A stretch of DNA of 5,318 bases from an uncultured Shinella sp. (GTDB lineage: Bacteria > Pseudomonadota > Alphaproteobacteria > Rhizobiales > Rhizobiaceae). Below are positions 1 through 5,318 of this stretch, in pieces (the stretch's first letter is position 1; each line of letters starts with the position of its first letter). The position numbers and the translations under genes are program-made. The stretch spans positions 1-5,318 of the forward strand of contig CAMPIK010000221.1 of the NCBI GenBank assembly GCA_946886325.1, read 5' to 3'. A model generated the notes under the pieces. That model was not told where the DNA came from. It made no database searches and worked only from the letters and a program-made list of their open reading frames with translations.

Positions 1-1191
1 GCCAACATGTTCCTCGGCGACGAGATGAACAACCGCTACGGCCTGATGCGCCAGCGCGCGATGGAACAGTCGGCGCAGGCCGTGCTCGACGATCTCGGCT
101 TCAACCTGCCGGCCGGCGCCCGGCTCGGCAGCCTCACCATCGGCCAGCAGCAGCTTGTCGCCACGGCAAAGGCCGCCATGCGCGGCATCCGCTTCCTGAT
201 CTTCGACGAGCCGACCGCCTATCTGACACGGCAGGAATCCGCCCAGCTCTTCCGCCTCATTCGCCGGCTCAAGGACGAAGGCGTCACCATTGTCTATATC
301 AGCCACCGCATGGAGGAGGTCTTCGAACTGGCGGATCGCGTCTCGGTTCTGCGCGACGGCACCCATGTCGGCACGCGCACGATCGGCGAGACCAACGAGG
401 CCGAACTGATCGCCCTGATGATCAACCGCACGATCGAGCAGATCTATCACAAGGAGAAGATCCCTCTCGGCGATGTCATCCTGGAGACGAAAGGGCTGAG
501 CGGTCCCGGCTTCGAGAATGTCTCGCTCAGCGTGCGCTCCGGCGAAATCGTCGGTCTCTACGGATTGATCGGCGCGGGCCGCAGCGAATTCGCGCTCGGC
601 GTCTATGGCCGCCAACCGCTCTCTGGCGGCGAAATCCTGTGGGACGGCCGCAAGGTCGATATTCGCAGCGAGCGACAGGCCATGGACCTCGGCATCGCGC
701 TCGCGCCCGAAAGCCGGCGCGACCAGGGCCTCTGCCTCAACCTGCCGATCGGGATGAACATCAACCTGCCGGTCTACAAGCGCCTGTCCCGTGGACCGAT
801 CATCGGCGCCGCAGCAGAAGCGGCCAACGCCGAAAAGCAGATCGCGGATCTCAGCATCAAGACGCCGTCGCGGCGCGTGCTCGTCTCGGCCATGTCCGGC
901 GGCAACCAGCAGAAGATCGTCATCGGCAAGTGGCTGAGCCACGGCGCGCGGCTCTTCATCTTCGATGAGCCCACCGTCGGCGTCGATGTCGGCACCAAGG
1001 CGGAAATCTACCGGCTGTTCGGCGAACTCCTGAAGCAGGGCGCGGGCATCATCCTGATCTCGTCCTACCTGCCGGAGGTCTATGAGCTGTCAGACCGGCT
1101 GCATGTCTTCCGTCAGGGCCGGCTGGTCGCCAGCCACGGCTTCCGCGAGGCGACGCATGAAGACGTGCTGACCGAGGCAATCGGCGTCTGA
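1..1191 (+). CDS. Sugar ABC transporter ATP-binding protein, RbsA-type (CUT2 family), 5' end missing
   Basis: This is the tandem-ATPase subunit of a ribose/xylose/galactose-type (CUT2) sugar importer, a cytoplasmic protein that powers uptake through the permease encoded next. The frame is open to the left edge and reads Ala-Asn-Met-Phe-Leu-Gly, which fits the internal 'N-x-F-L-G' region of RbsA proteins, so the Met at 7 is not the real start. About 396 codons are visible against roughly 500 in the family; the first Walker A is outside the window. Domain 1 shows a signature LTIGQQQ (133-153), Walker B FDEP (202-213) and H-loop SHR (301-309). Domain 2 has a Walker A-like GLIGAGRSE lacking the lysine (562-588), a canonical SGGNQQK signature (895-915), Walker B FDEPT (961-975), and Ser-Ser where the H-loop His would be (1060-1065). 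This asymmetry is normal for the family. The substrate cannot be assigned. Family call is secure. Confidence 0.95.
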   Translation, partial: ANMFLGDEMNNRYGLMRQRAMEQSAQAVLDDLGFNLPAGARLGSLTIGQQQLVATAKAAMRGIRFLIFDEPTAYLTRQESAQLFRLIRRLKDEGVTIVYISHRMEEVFELADRVSVLRDGTHVGTRTIGETNEAELIALMINRTIEQIYHKEKIPLGDVILETKGLSGPGFENVSLSVRSGEIVGLYGLIGAGRSEFALGVYGRQPLSGGEILWDGRKVDIRSERQAMDLGIALAPESRRDQGLCLNLPIGMNINLPVYKRLSRGPIIGAAAEAANAEKQIADLSIKTPSRRVLVSAMSGGNQQKIVIGKWLSHGARLFIFDEPTVGVDVGTKAEIYRLFGELLKQGAGIILISSYLPEVYELSDRLHVFRQGRLVASHGFREATHEDVLTEAIGV

Positions 1192-1202
1192 GACAAAAAT
1201 AC

Positions 1203-1211
1203 GAGGGAGGG
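1203..1211 (+). promoter_or_regulatory. Strong ribosome binding site for the sugar permease
   Basis: GAGGGAGGG ends six bases before the ATG at 1218. It lies in the 26-base gap after the ATPase stop codon and fixes the permease start against the in-frame ATG at 1263. Confidence 0.8.
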
Positions 1212-1217
1212 ACGACC

Positions 1218-2189
1218 ATGAGCACGGACACAAGCGAAAGCGCACCGGCACCGAAGAGGGGCATGAACATCCTGTTCGGCCTGACGCTTCTCGGCCTGCT
1301 GATTTTCCTCTGGATTCTGCTCGGCTTGTCGACCGCCGCCTTCTGGTCGCCGAACAACATTTCGAACCTGCTGCGTCAGGGCGCCATGACGGCGATCCTG
1401 GCCGTCGGCCAGACCTTCGTCATCATCACGGCGGGCATCGATCTCTCCGTCGGCGCGGTCGTCGGCTTTGCCAGCGTCATCATCGCCTGGCTGCTCGATG
1501 CGGGCGTGCCGCTCTGGCTGTCGATCATCCTGACGCTGCTGATCGGCGTTGCCATCGGCGCCTTCCACGGCTTCGGCATCGTGCGCATGGGCCTGCCGCC
1601 CTTCATCATCACGCTCGCCACGCTCACCTCGTTGCGCGGCATCGGGCTGCTCATTACCAACGGCTCGACGATCTCCATCAACCACGACGGCTTCACCAAC
1701 TTCTCGCGGGCCGATTTCCTCGGCGTGCCGAGCCTGTTCTGGATGGTCATCCTGATCGGCATTCCCGCCTTCGTCTTCCTGCATCTGTCGCGCTGGGGGC
1801 GTTATCTCTTCGCCGTCGGCTCGAACAAGGAGGCGGCGCGCCTGTCGGGCGTCAATGTCGATCGCACCATCTATCTCGCCTACATCCTCTCCTCGACCTG
1901 CGCCGCCTTCGTCGGCGTGCTGCTCGCCTCGCGCATCGGCATCGGCAATGCGACGCAGGCGGAAGGCTGGGAGTTGCAGGCGATCGCATCCTCGGTTATC
2001 GGCGGGACCAGCCTCTTCGGCGCGGTCGGCTCGGTGCACGGCCCGCTGCTCGGGGCCTTCATCCTGGCGACGATCAACAACGGCGCCAACCTGCTCAACG
2101 TCAATTCCTTCTGGCAGCGCATCATCACCGGCCTGCTGATCATCGTCATCGTCTATTTCGACCAGTTGCGCCGTCGCGGCAGCCGCTGA
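1218..2189 (+). CDS. Sugar ABC transporter permease, RbsC-type (CUT2 family)
   Basis: This is the inner-membrane permease of the same CUT2 sugar importer (BPD_transp_2 family), and the ATPase encoded upstream would drive it. It has 323 residues, the usual length. A short polar N-terminus is followed by a first membrane helix at about residues 17-40, then some eight to ten hydrophobic segments in all. Family hallmarks are present: AVGQTFVIITAGIDLSVG (around residues 60-78), MGLPPFIITLATL, GRYLFAVGSNKEAARLSGV with the EAA-like cytoplasmic loop at 205-212, and a C-terminal stretch containing SSVIGGTSLFG and NGANLLNV. The start at 1218 is set by a strong ribosome binding site six bases upstream. 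The gene lies 26 bases after the ATPase and 23 bases before the dehydrogenase, so the three are probably co-transcribed. No binding protein is visible, so the transported sugar is unknown. No frameshift or missing block is apparent. Confidence 0.95.
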   Translation: MSTDTSESAPAPKRGMNILFGLTLLGLLIFLWILLGLSTAAFWSPNNISNLLRQGAMTAILAVGQTFVIITAGIDLSVGAVVGFASVIIAWLLDAGVPLWLSIILTLLIGVAIGAFHGFGIVRMGLPPFIITLATLTSLRGIGLLITNGSTISINHDGFTNFSRADFLGVPSLFWMVILIGIPAFVFLHLSRWGRYLFAVGSNKEAARLSGVNVDRTIYLAYILSSTCAAFVGVLLASRIGIGNATQAEGWELQAIASSVIGGTSLFGAVGSVHGPLLGAFILATINNGANLLNVNSFWQRIITGLLIIVIVYFDQLRRRGSR

Positions 2190-2212
2190 CGTCGCCAGGA
2201 AACGAGAAAGTC

Positions 2213-3226
2213 ATGAAAGCCGTCATCTGCTCCGAGCCGGGGCGCCTCGAACTGGTCGATCGCCCTAAGCCCGGCGATCCGGCGGAGGGCTGGCTGCGCC
2301 TTGCGGTCAGCCATGTCGGCATCTGCGGCACGGACTATCATATCTTCCAGGGCAAGCACCCGTTCCTCGAATATCCGCGGATCATGGGCCCCGAGATCTC
2401 GGCGACCGTTCTCGACGGCGGCGAGTCCGGCCTTGCCGCCGGAAGCCCTGTCATCGTCAACCCCTATATTTCCTGCGGCCACTGCGTCGCCTGCCGCAAG
2501 GGCAAGCCCAACTGCTGCGTGGCGATCCGCGTTCTCGGCGTGCATACGGACGGCGCCTTCTGCGAGGAAATTGCGGTGCCGGCCGGCAATGTCTATCCGG
2601 CCGAGGGCCTGTCGCTCGAAGCGGCCTCCACGGTCGAATTCCTGGCAATCGGCGCCCATGCCGTCCGCCGCGCCGCGATGGAGGTGGGTTCGCGCTCGCT
2701 GGTGATCGGTGCCGGACCGATCGGCCTCGGCACTGCGCTCTTTTCCCGCATCGCCGGTCATGATGTCGTGCTGATGGACACGGCGGCGGAGCGCCTTGCC
2801 ATGGCGCACGACCGTTTCGGCTTCGACGGTGTTCTCGTCGGCGAGACGATGGCGCGCGACATTGCTGACAGGACCGGTGGCGAGGGCTTCGACGTGGTCT
2901 TCGACGCAACGGGCTACGGCGCGTCGATGGAAGCCTCCTTCGCCCATGTCGCCCACGGCGGCACGCTCGTCTTCGTCAGCGTCGTCAAGGACGATATCCG
3001 CTTCTCGGATCCGGAGTTCCACAAGCGGGAGATGACGCTGATCGGCAGCCGCAATGCGCTGAGGGCCGATTTCGAACATGTGGTCGGCTCGATCCGCGCC
3101 GGTGACGTGCCGGTCGATGACCTGATCACCCATCGCACGACGCTCGATGCGGTGCCGGCCGATCTCGCCCGCTGGGCGGACGAGAAGAGCGGGCTGATCA
3201 AGGCAACGGTCAGGGTCGGGGCCTAA
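2213..3226 (+). CDS. Zinc-type medium-chain alcohol/polyol dehydrogenase, L-galactonate dehydrogenase-like
   Basis: This is a 337-residue member of the zinc-dependent medium-chain dehydrogenase family, probably oxidising a sugar, polyol or sugar acid with NAD+ in the cytoplasm. The GroES-like domain carries GICGTD with catalytic Cys38. Structural-zinc cysteines lie at 88, 91, 94 and 102. Glu142, in VEFLAIGAHAVRRA, sits where E. coli LgoD/RspB relatives have their 'EP' glutamate. The Rossmann fold has GAGPIG at 166-171 and Asp189 at the end of strand two, which favours NAD over NADP. FSDPEFHKREMTLIGSRNA near the C-terminus closely resembles LgoD as I remember it. One oddity: the near-universal GHE motif reads GPE (Pro60), so a catalytic zinc ligand is missing. 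AGGA at 2197-2200 with a second purine-rich patch at 2204-2210 supports the start. Its place right behind the sugar transporter suggests it acts on the imported compound. The substrate is inference. Confidence 0.9.
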   Translation: MKAVICSEPGRLELVDRPKPGDPAEGWLRLAVSHVGICGTDYHIFQGKHPFLEYPRIMGPEISATVLDGGESGLAAGSPVIVNPYISCGHCVACRKGKPNCCVAIRVLGVHTDGAFCEEIAVPAGNVYPAEGLSLEAASTVEFLAIGAHAVRRAAMEVGSRSLVIGAGPIGLGTALFSRIAGHDVVLMDTAAERLAMAHDRFGFDGVLVGETMARDIADRTGGEGFDVVFDATGYGASMEASFAHVAHGGTLVFVSVVKDDIRFSDPEFHKREMTLIGSRNALRADFEHVVGSIRAGDVPVDDLITHRTTLDAVPADLARWADEKSGLIKATVRVGA

Positions 3227-3334
3227 GGCAGGCGAACTGACGAAAAAGCTCCTAATCTGCGCGGGCGAAGCCACCATGCCCGGGAAAGCCAGCGGCGATA
3301 GACCATCGTATGGGCAGCGTTTCGGCGCCGTCTG

Positions 3335-3362
3335 TTGCTCCGCAGCGAAAACCTGCTAGGCT
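3335..3362 (+). promoter_or_regulatory. Candidate sigma-70-type promoter for phaZ
   Basis: TTGCTC (3335-3340) and TAGGCT (3357-3362) are separated by 16 bases, with a TG dinucleotide at 3354-3355 that would make an extended -10 element. Transcription would begin near 3369, leaving a leader of about 80 bases before phaZ. Each hexamer matches only three of six consensus bases, so this is tentative. It is the best candidate I found in the 221-base gap, and a gap this size after a compact operon makes an independent promoter likely. Confidence 0.35.
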
Positions 3363-3363
3363 G
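3335..3363 (+). promoter_or_regulatory. Two tandem PhaR-like operator half-palindromes upstream of phaZ
   Basis: TTGC-TCC-GCAG (3335-3345) and CTGC-TAG-GCTG (3353-3363) each match seven of eight fixed bases of CTGC-N3-GCAG. As I recall it, that is the operator of PhaR, the PHB-responsive repressor described in Paracoccus and Rhodobacter. The two sites are 18 bases apart and cover the candidate -35 and -10 elements of phaZ, as expected for a repressor. The matches are seen in the sequence; binding is inferred. Confidence 0.35.
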
Positions 3364-3365
3364 TT

Positions 3366-3375
3366 CGCACGTGCG
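3366..3375. repeat. Perfect 10-bp palindrome near the putative phaZ transcription start
   Basis: CGCACGTGCG is a perfect inverted repeat. With a one-base offset its flanks (GTT on the left, GAAAC on the right) roughly extend the symmetry. It sits just after the candidate -10 element, where an operator could act. It has no loop and no T-run, so it does not look like a terminator. GC-rich DNA makes short palindromes common, so the role is uncertain. Confidence 0.4.
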
Positions 3376-3432
3376 GAAACCGGAAGAAAACAGGCGTCGC
3401 GGCCAGCCGCAGACCATGATGACGCTCAAGAC

Positions 3433-3439
3433 GAGGTGA
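3433..3439 (+). promoter_or_regulatory. Ribosome binding site deciding the phaZ start
   Basis: GAGGTGA lies eight bases before the ATG at 3448. It selects this ATG over the in-frame ATG at 3310, which would add 46 residues unlike the known family N-terminus. Confidence 0.75.
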
Positions 3440-3447
3440 CGCGTCCA

Positions 3448-4731
3448 ATGTATTACCAGCTCTACGAAATGAACCATGCAATGATGGCGCCGTGGCGTGC
3501 CGTCGCCGACCAGATGCGGCTTGCCTTCAGCAATCCGCTGAACCCGATGACCCATACCTATTTCGGCCGCACCATGGCCGCCGGGCTTGAAGTCTTCGAA
3601 CGCACGACCCGTCGCTACGGCAAGCCGGAATTCGGGCTGCATGAAACGGTGGTGGACGGCAAGTCCGTGTCGGTGCACGAGAAGATCGTCTGGAAGAAGC
3701 CCTTCTGCAATCTCATCCATTTCGAGCGTTGCCTGCCCGCCGGCCATCGCCCCGACCCGAAGATCCTCGTCGTGGCGCCGATGTCCGGCCACTATGCCAC
3801 GCTGCTGCGCGGCACGGTCGAAACGCTGCTGCCGAGCGCCGAGGTCTATATCACCGACTGGATCGACGCCCGCATGGTGCCGCTGACCGACGGCCGGTTC
3901 GATCTCGACGATTTCATCGATTATATCATCGAGATGCTGCATGCGCTCGGCCCGGACACGCATGTCATTGCCGTCTGCCAGCCTTCCGTGCCGGTTCTCG
4001 CGGCCGTCGCCCTGATGGAAGAGGACAAGGACCCGCTGGCGCCGTCGTCGATGACGCTGATGGGCGGGCCGATCGACACGCGCGTCAATCCGACCGCCGT
4101 CAATGCCCTTGCCGAAGAGCGCCCGATCGAGTGGTTCCGCGACAATGTCATCATGGCGGTGCCGTGGCCGCAGCCGGGCGTCATGCGCCTCGTCTATCCG
4201 GGCTTCCTGCAGCTCTCGGGCTTCATGTCGATGAACCTCGACCGGCACCTGAACGCGCAGCAAGAGTTCTTCGACCATCTCGTCAAGAACGACGGCGACG
4301 CCGCCGAGAAGCATCGCGACTTCTACGACGAATATCTGGCGGTCATGGACATGACGGCGGAATTCTATCTCCAGACGGTCGAGACGGTGTTCATGGAGCA
4401 TTCGCTGCCGAAGGGCGAGATGCTGCATCGCGGCCGCAAGGTCGATACCACCGCCATCCGCAATGTGGCGCTGCTGACGGTCGAAGGCGAGAACGACGAT
4501 ATCTCCGGCCTCGGCCAGACGAAGGCGGCGCAGACCATCTGCACCAACATCCCGGATGCGATGCGCATGCACTACATGCAGCCGGATGTCGGCCATTATG
4601 GCGTGTTCAACGGCTCGCGTTTCCGCAAGGAGATCGCGCCGCGCATCCTGGCCTTCACGGCCGAGCATGCGCGCGCCACCAGGGCCACCCCGCGTATCAT
4701 CAAGGGTGGAAAGGCCGCCGCAAACGGCTGA
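3448..4731 (+). CDS. phaZ: Intracellular poly(3-hydroxybutyrate) depolymerase PhaZ
   Basis: PhaZ hydrolyses stored polyhydroxybutyrate on intracellular granules, releasing 3-hydroxybutyrate units for use as carbon. The protein has 427 residues, close to the roughly 420 of Ralstonia-type PhaZ1. It begins MYYQLYEMNHA, the typical rhizobial N-terminus, and this start has a good ribosome binding site; the frame stays open upstream to 3310, but that stretch looks like leader DNA. The alpha/beta-hydrolase core carries the lipase-box-like VCQPS with nucleophile Cys177 in place of serine. The C-terminal PHB_depo_C domain follows, with probable triad Asp350 in GENDDISGLGQT and His383 in DVGHYGVFNGSRF. 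These match the Cys-Asp-His triad known from Ralstonia PhaZ1. There is no signal peptide, which fits an intracellular enzyme. The gene is separated from the sugar operon by 221 bases and probably has its own promoter with possible PhaR control. Confidence 0.96.
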   Translation: MYYQLYEMNHAMMAPWRAVADQMRLAFSNPLNPMTHTYFGRTMAAGLEVFERTTRRYGKPEFGLHETVVDGKSVSVHEKIVWKKPFCNLIHFERCLPAGHRPDPKILVVAPMSGHYATLLRGTVETLLPSAEVYITDWIDARMVPLTDGRFDLDDFIDYIIEMLHALGPDTHVIAVCQPSVPVLAAVALMEEDKDPLAPSSMTLMGGPIDTRVNPTAVNALAEERPIEWFRDNVIMAVPWPQPGVMRLVYPGFLQLSGFMSMNLDRHLNAQQEFFDHLVKNDGDAAEKHRDFYDEYLAVMDMTAEFYLQTVETVFMEHSLPKGEMLHRGRKVDTTAIRNVALLTVEGENDDISGLGQTKAAQTICTNIPDAMRMHYMQPDVGHYGVFNGSRFRKEIAPRILAFTAEHARATRATPRIIKGGKAAANG

Positions 4732-4788
4732 CCGACCCCGATTTACCGCCGCGTTTTCAGGACTTTGCCGGTTTTGCCGGGCATCCGT

Positions 4789-4817
4789 CTTGAAGCGCGG
4801 CTTTGCTCTGCCCACAT
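4789..4817 (+). promoter_or_regulatory. Candidate promoter for the DUF2852-like gene
   Basis: CTTGAA (4789-4794) and CCACAT (4812-4817) are exactly 17 bases apart. They match the rhizobial housekeeping pattern CTTGAC-N17-CTATAT at five of six and four of six bases. Transcription would start near 4824, just before the leader hairpin. This suggests the small gene can be expressed independently of phaZ, although read-through is not excluded because no clear terminator follows phaZ. Confidence 0.45.
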
Positions 4818-4827
4818 CGAAATGCAA

Positions 4828-4850
4828 CGGGCGGCCGTGGTGGCTGCCCG
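4828..4850 (+). other. Stem-loop in the leader of the DUF2852-like gene
   Basis: CGGGCGGCC and GGCTGCCCG form a nine-pair stem, including one G-U wobble, around the five-base loop GTGGT. It ends eight bases before the Shine-Dalgarno site. No T-run follows, so it is a poor intrinsic terminator for phaZ. A 5'-end mRNA stabiliser or translational control element is a possible alternative. Confidence 0.5.
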
Positions 4851-4858
4851 CCGAATGT

Positions 4859-4865
4859 GAGGAAG
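4859..4865 (+). promoter_or_regulatory. Ribosome binding site deciding the DUF2852-like start
   Basis: GAGGAAG directly abuts the ATG at 4866 but lies six bases before the ATG at 4872, so translation should begin at 4872 with Met-Asn-Gln. Confidence 0.75.
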
Positions 4866-4871
4866 ATGCAA

Positions 4872-5303
4872 ATGAACCAGTCCGCTCTGATACGTCCTGA
4901 CTGGACGCCTGCGACCATCGCGCTGATGGTGCTGGGTTTCATGGTTTTCTGGCCTCTTGGCCTGGCCATGCTCGCCTACATCATCTTCGGAGATCGCCTG
5001 AAGACCTTCAAGACGGATGCGAACGAAGCGGCTGACGGCTTCTTCGCCAAGTTCAAGGGTAATGGCGGCTGCCGCCGTCATCGCGGTTTTTCGGGTACCG
5101 GCAATGTCGCCTTCGACGAATGGCGCGATGCCGAGCTGAAGCGCATCGAGGAAGAGCGTCGCAAGCTCGAGGAAATGCGCGAGGAGTTCGATTCCTACAT
5201 GCGCGAACTGCGCAAGGCCAAGGACCAGGAAGAGTTCGATCGCTTCATGCGCGACCGTCGCTCCGGCGGCTCGGGCACCGTGCCGGGCTTCCCGGCCAAC
5301 TAG
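4872..5303 (+). CDS. DUF2852-like small membrane-anchored coiled-coil protein
   Basis: This encodes 143 residues of unknown function, resembling the DUF2852 proteins common in Rhizobiales. A short polar N-terminus is followed by one long hydrophobic stretch at about residues 14-39 (rich in Leu, Met and Phe, containing FWPLG), probably a single membrane anchor. A glycine- and arginine-rich linker with a lone Cys67 spans about 62-78. A highly charged helix from about 82 to 130 is full of Glu, Arg and Lys (FDEWRDAELKRIEEERRKLE and onward) and probably forms a coiled coil. The tail is Gly/Pro-rich. There is no catalytic motif. The start at 4872 is favoured by ribosome-binding-site spacing; 4866 is an alternative two residues longer. 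The gene sits 140 bases after phaZ with a plausible promoter of its own. A link to PHB granules is only suggested by position. Confidence 0.85.
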   Translation: MNQSALIRPDWTPATIALMVLGFMVFWPLGLAMLAYIIFGDRLKTFKTDANEAADGFFAKFKGNGGCRRHRGFSGTGNVAFDEWRDAELKRIEEERRKLEEMREEFDSYMRELRKAKDQEEFDRFMRDRRSGGSGTVPGFPAN

Positions 5304-5308
5304 GCCGG
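5292..5308 (+). other. Stem-loop spanning the stop codon of the DUF2852-like gene
   Basis: CCGGCC and GGCCGG are a perfect six-pair inverted repeat around the loop AACTA, and the TAG stop falls in the loop and first stem base. No T-run follows in the ten bases left before the window ends, so it may be part of a terminator or just GC-rich coincidence. Confidence 0.35.
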
Positions 5309-5318
5309 ACGTCGCACG

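Noticed and set aside
562..588. Degenerate Walker A without lysine and missing H-loop histidine in ATPase domain 2
   Set aside because: I first read this as a possible inactivation, but an asymmetric second ATPase site is normal for RbsA-type proteins.
1113..2039. Minus-strand open frame (308 codons) opposite the permease
   Set aside because: The translation is an Asp/Arg/Gln/Ala-rich shadow. The sense strand encodes an unmistakable RbsC-type permease.
2153..3277. Minus-strand open frame (374 codons) opposite the dehydrogenase
   Set aside because: It has the same shadow pattern, with a biased composition, and the sense gene has clear family motifs throughout.
3262..3282. Weak hairpin (CGGGC/GCCCG) after the dehydrogenase as a terminator
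   Set aside because: It has only five pairs with an eleven-base loop and no T-run, so it is too weak to annotate.
3310..3447. 46-residue N-terminal extension of PhaZ from the ATG at 3310
   Set aside because: Known rhizobial PhaZ proteins begin MYYQLYEMNHA, and a good ribosome binding site (3433-3439) precedes the ATG at 3448. The extension covers the likely promoter.
4764..4780. Two direct copies of TTTGCCGG nine bases apart after phaZ
   Set aside because: They are short, not repeated further, and not placed at any clear control element. Chance is an adequate explanation.
3729..4793. Plus-strand out-of-frame open reading frame (354 codons) inside phaZ
   Set aside because: It is Arg/Ala/His-rich, has no ribosome binding site, and lies wholly over the conserved catalytic region of PhaZ.
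3223..4827. Long open frame (534 codons) on the minus strand opposite phaZ
   Set aside because: It mirrors the codon periodicity of phaZ in GC-rich DNA. Its translation is His/Arg/Asp-rich low-complexity sequence resembling no family I know, and the sense strand has a complete, well-supported gene.

Overview
The window is about 5.3 kb of GC-rich DNA, all transcribed left to right, with tightly packed genes, strong Shine-Dalgarno sites and high-GC third codon positions. The PHB depolymerase beginning MYYQLYEMNHA, the DUF2852-type protein after it, and promoter elements resembling the rhizobial CTTGAC-N17-CTATAT pattern point to an alphaproteobacterium of the Hyphomicrobiales, most likely Rhizobiaceae (Sinorhizobium, Rhizobium, Agrobacterium or Shinella). 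From memory and unverified, Sinorhizobium meliloti has a similar chromosomal neighbourhood, with a sugar ABC transporter and a zinc-type dehydrogenase beside its PHB depolymerase gene.

Positions 1-3226 are the downstream end of a carbohydrate uptake and oxidation operon. It holds a two-domain RbsA-type ATPase cut by the window's left edge, an RbsC-type permease, and a zinc-type medium-chain dehydrogenase resembling L-galactonate/sugar-acid oxidoreductases. The gaps between these genes are only 23-26 bases. The periplasmic binding protein and any regulator would lie to the left, outside the window. The transporter probably imports a sugar or sugar derivative, which the dehydrogenase may then oxidise; the substrate cannot be read from the sequence.

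Positions 3227-3447 are a 221-base intergenic region that breaks the operon. It carries a candidate promoter overlapped by two tandem near-matches to the PhaR (PHB regulator) operator, a 10-bp perfect palindrome and a good ribosome binding site.

Positions 3448-4731 encode PhaZ, the intracellular poly-3-hydroxybutyrate depolymerase, with a Cys-Asp-His triad. It is followed by a 140-base gap with its own candidate promoter and a 5'-leader hairpin, and then by a small membrane-anchored coiled-coil protein (DUF2852-like, 4872-5303).

Most of the window is ordinary rhizobial carbon metabolism, and I see no defence system, mobile element, CRISPR array or RNA gene. The points most worth checking are the loss of a catalytic zinc-ligand histidine in the dehydrogenase, the possible PhaR control of phaZ, and the uncharacterised DUF2852 protein beside phaZ.
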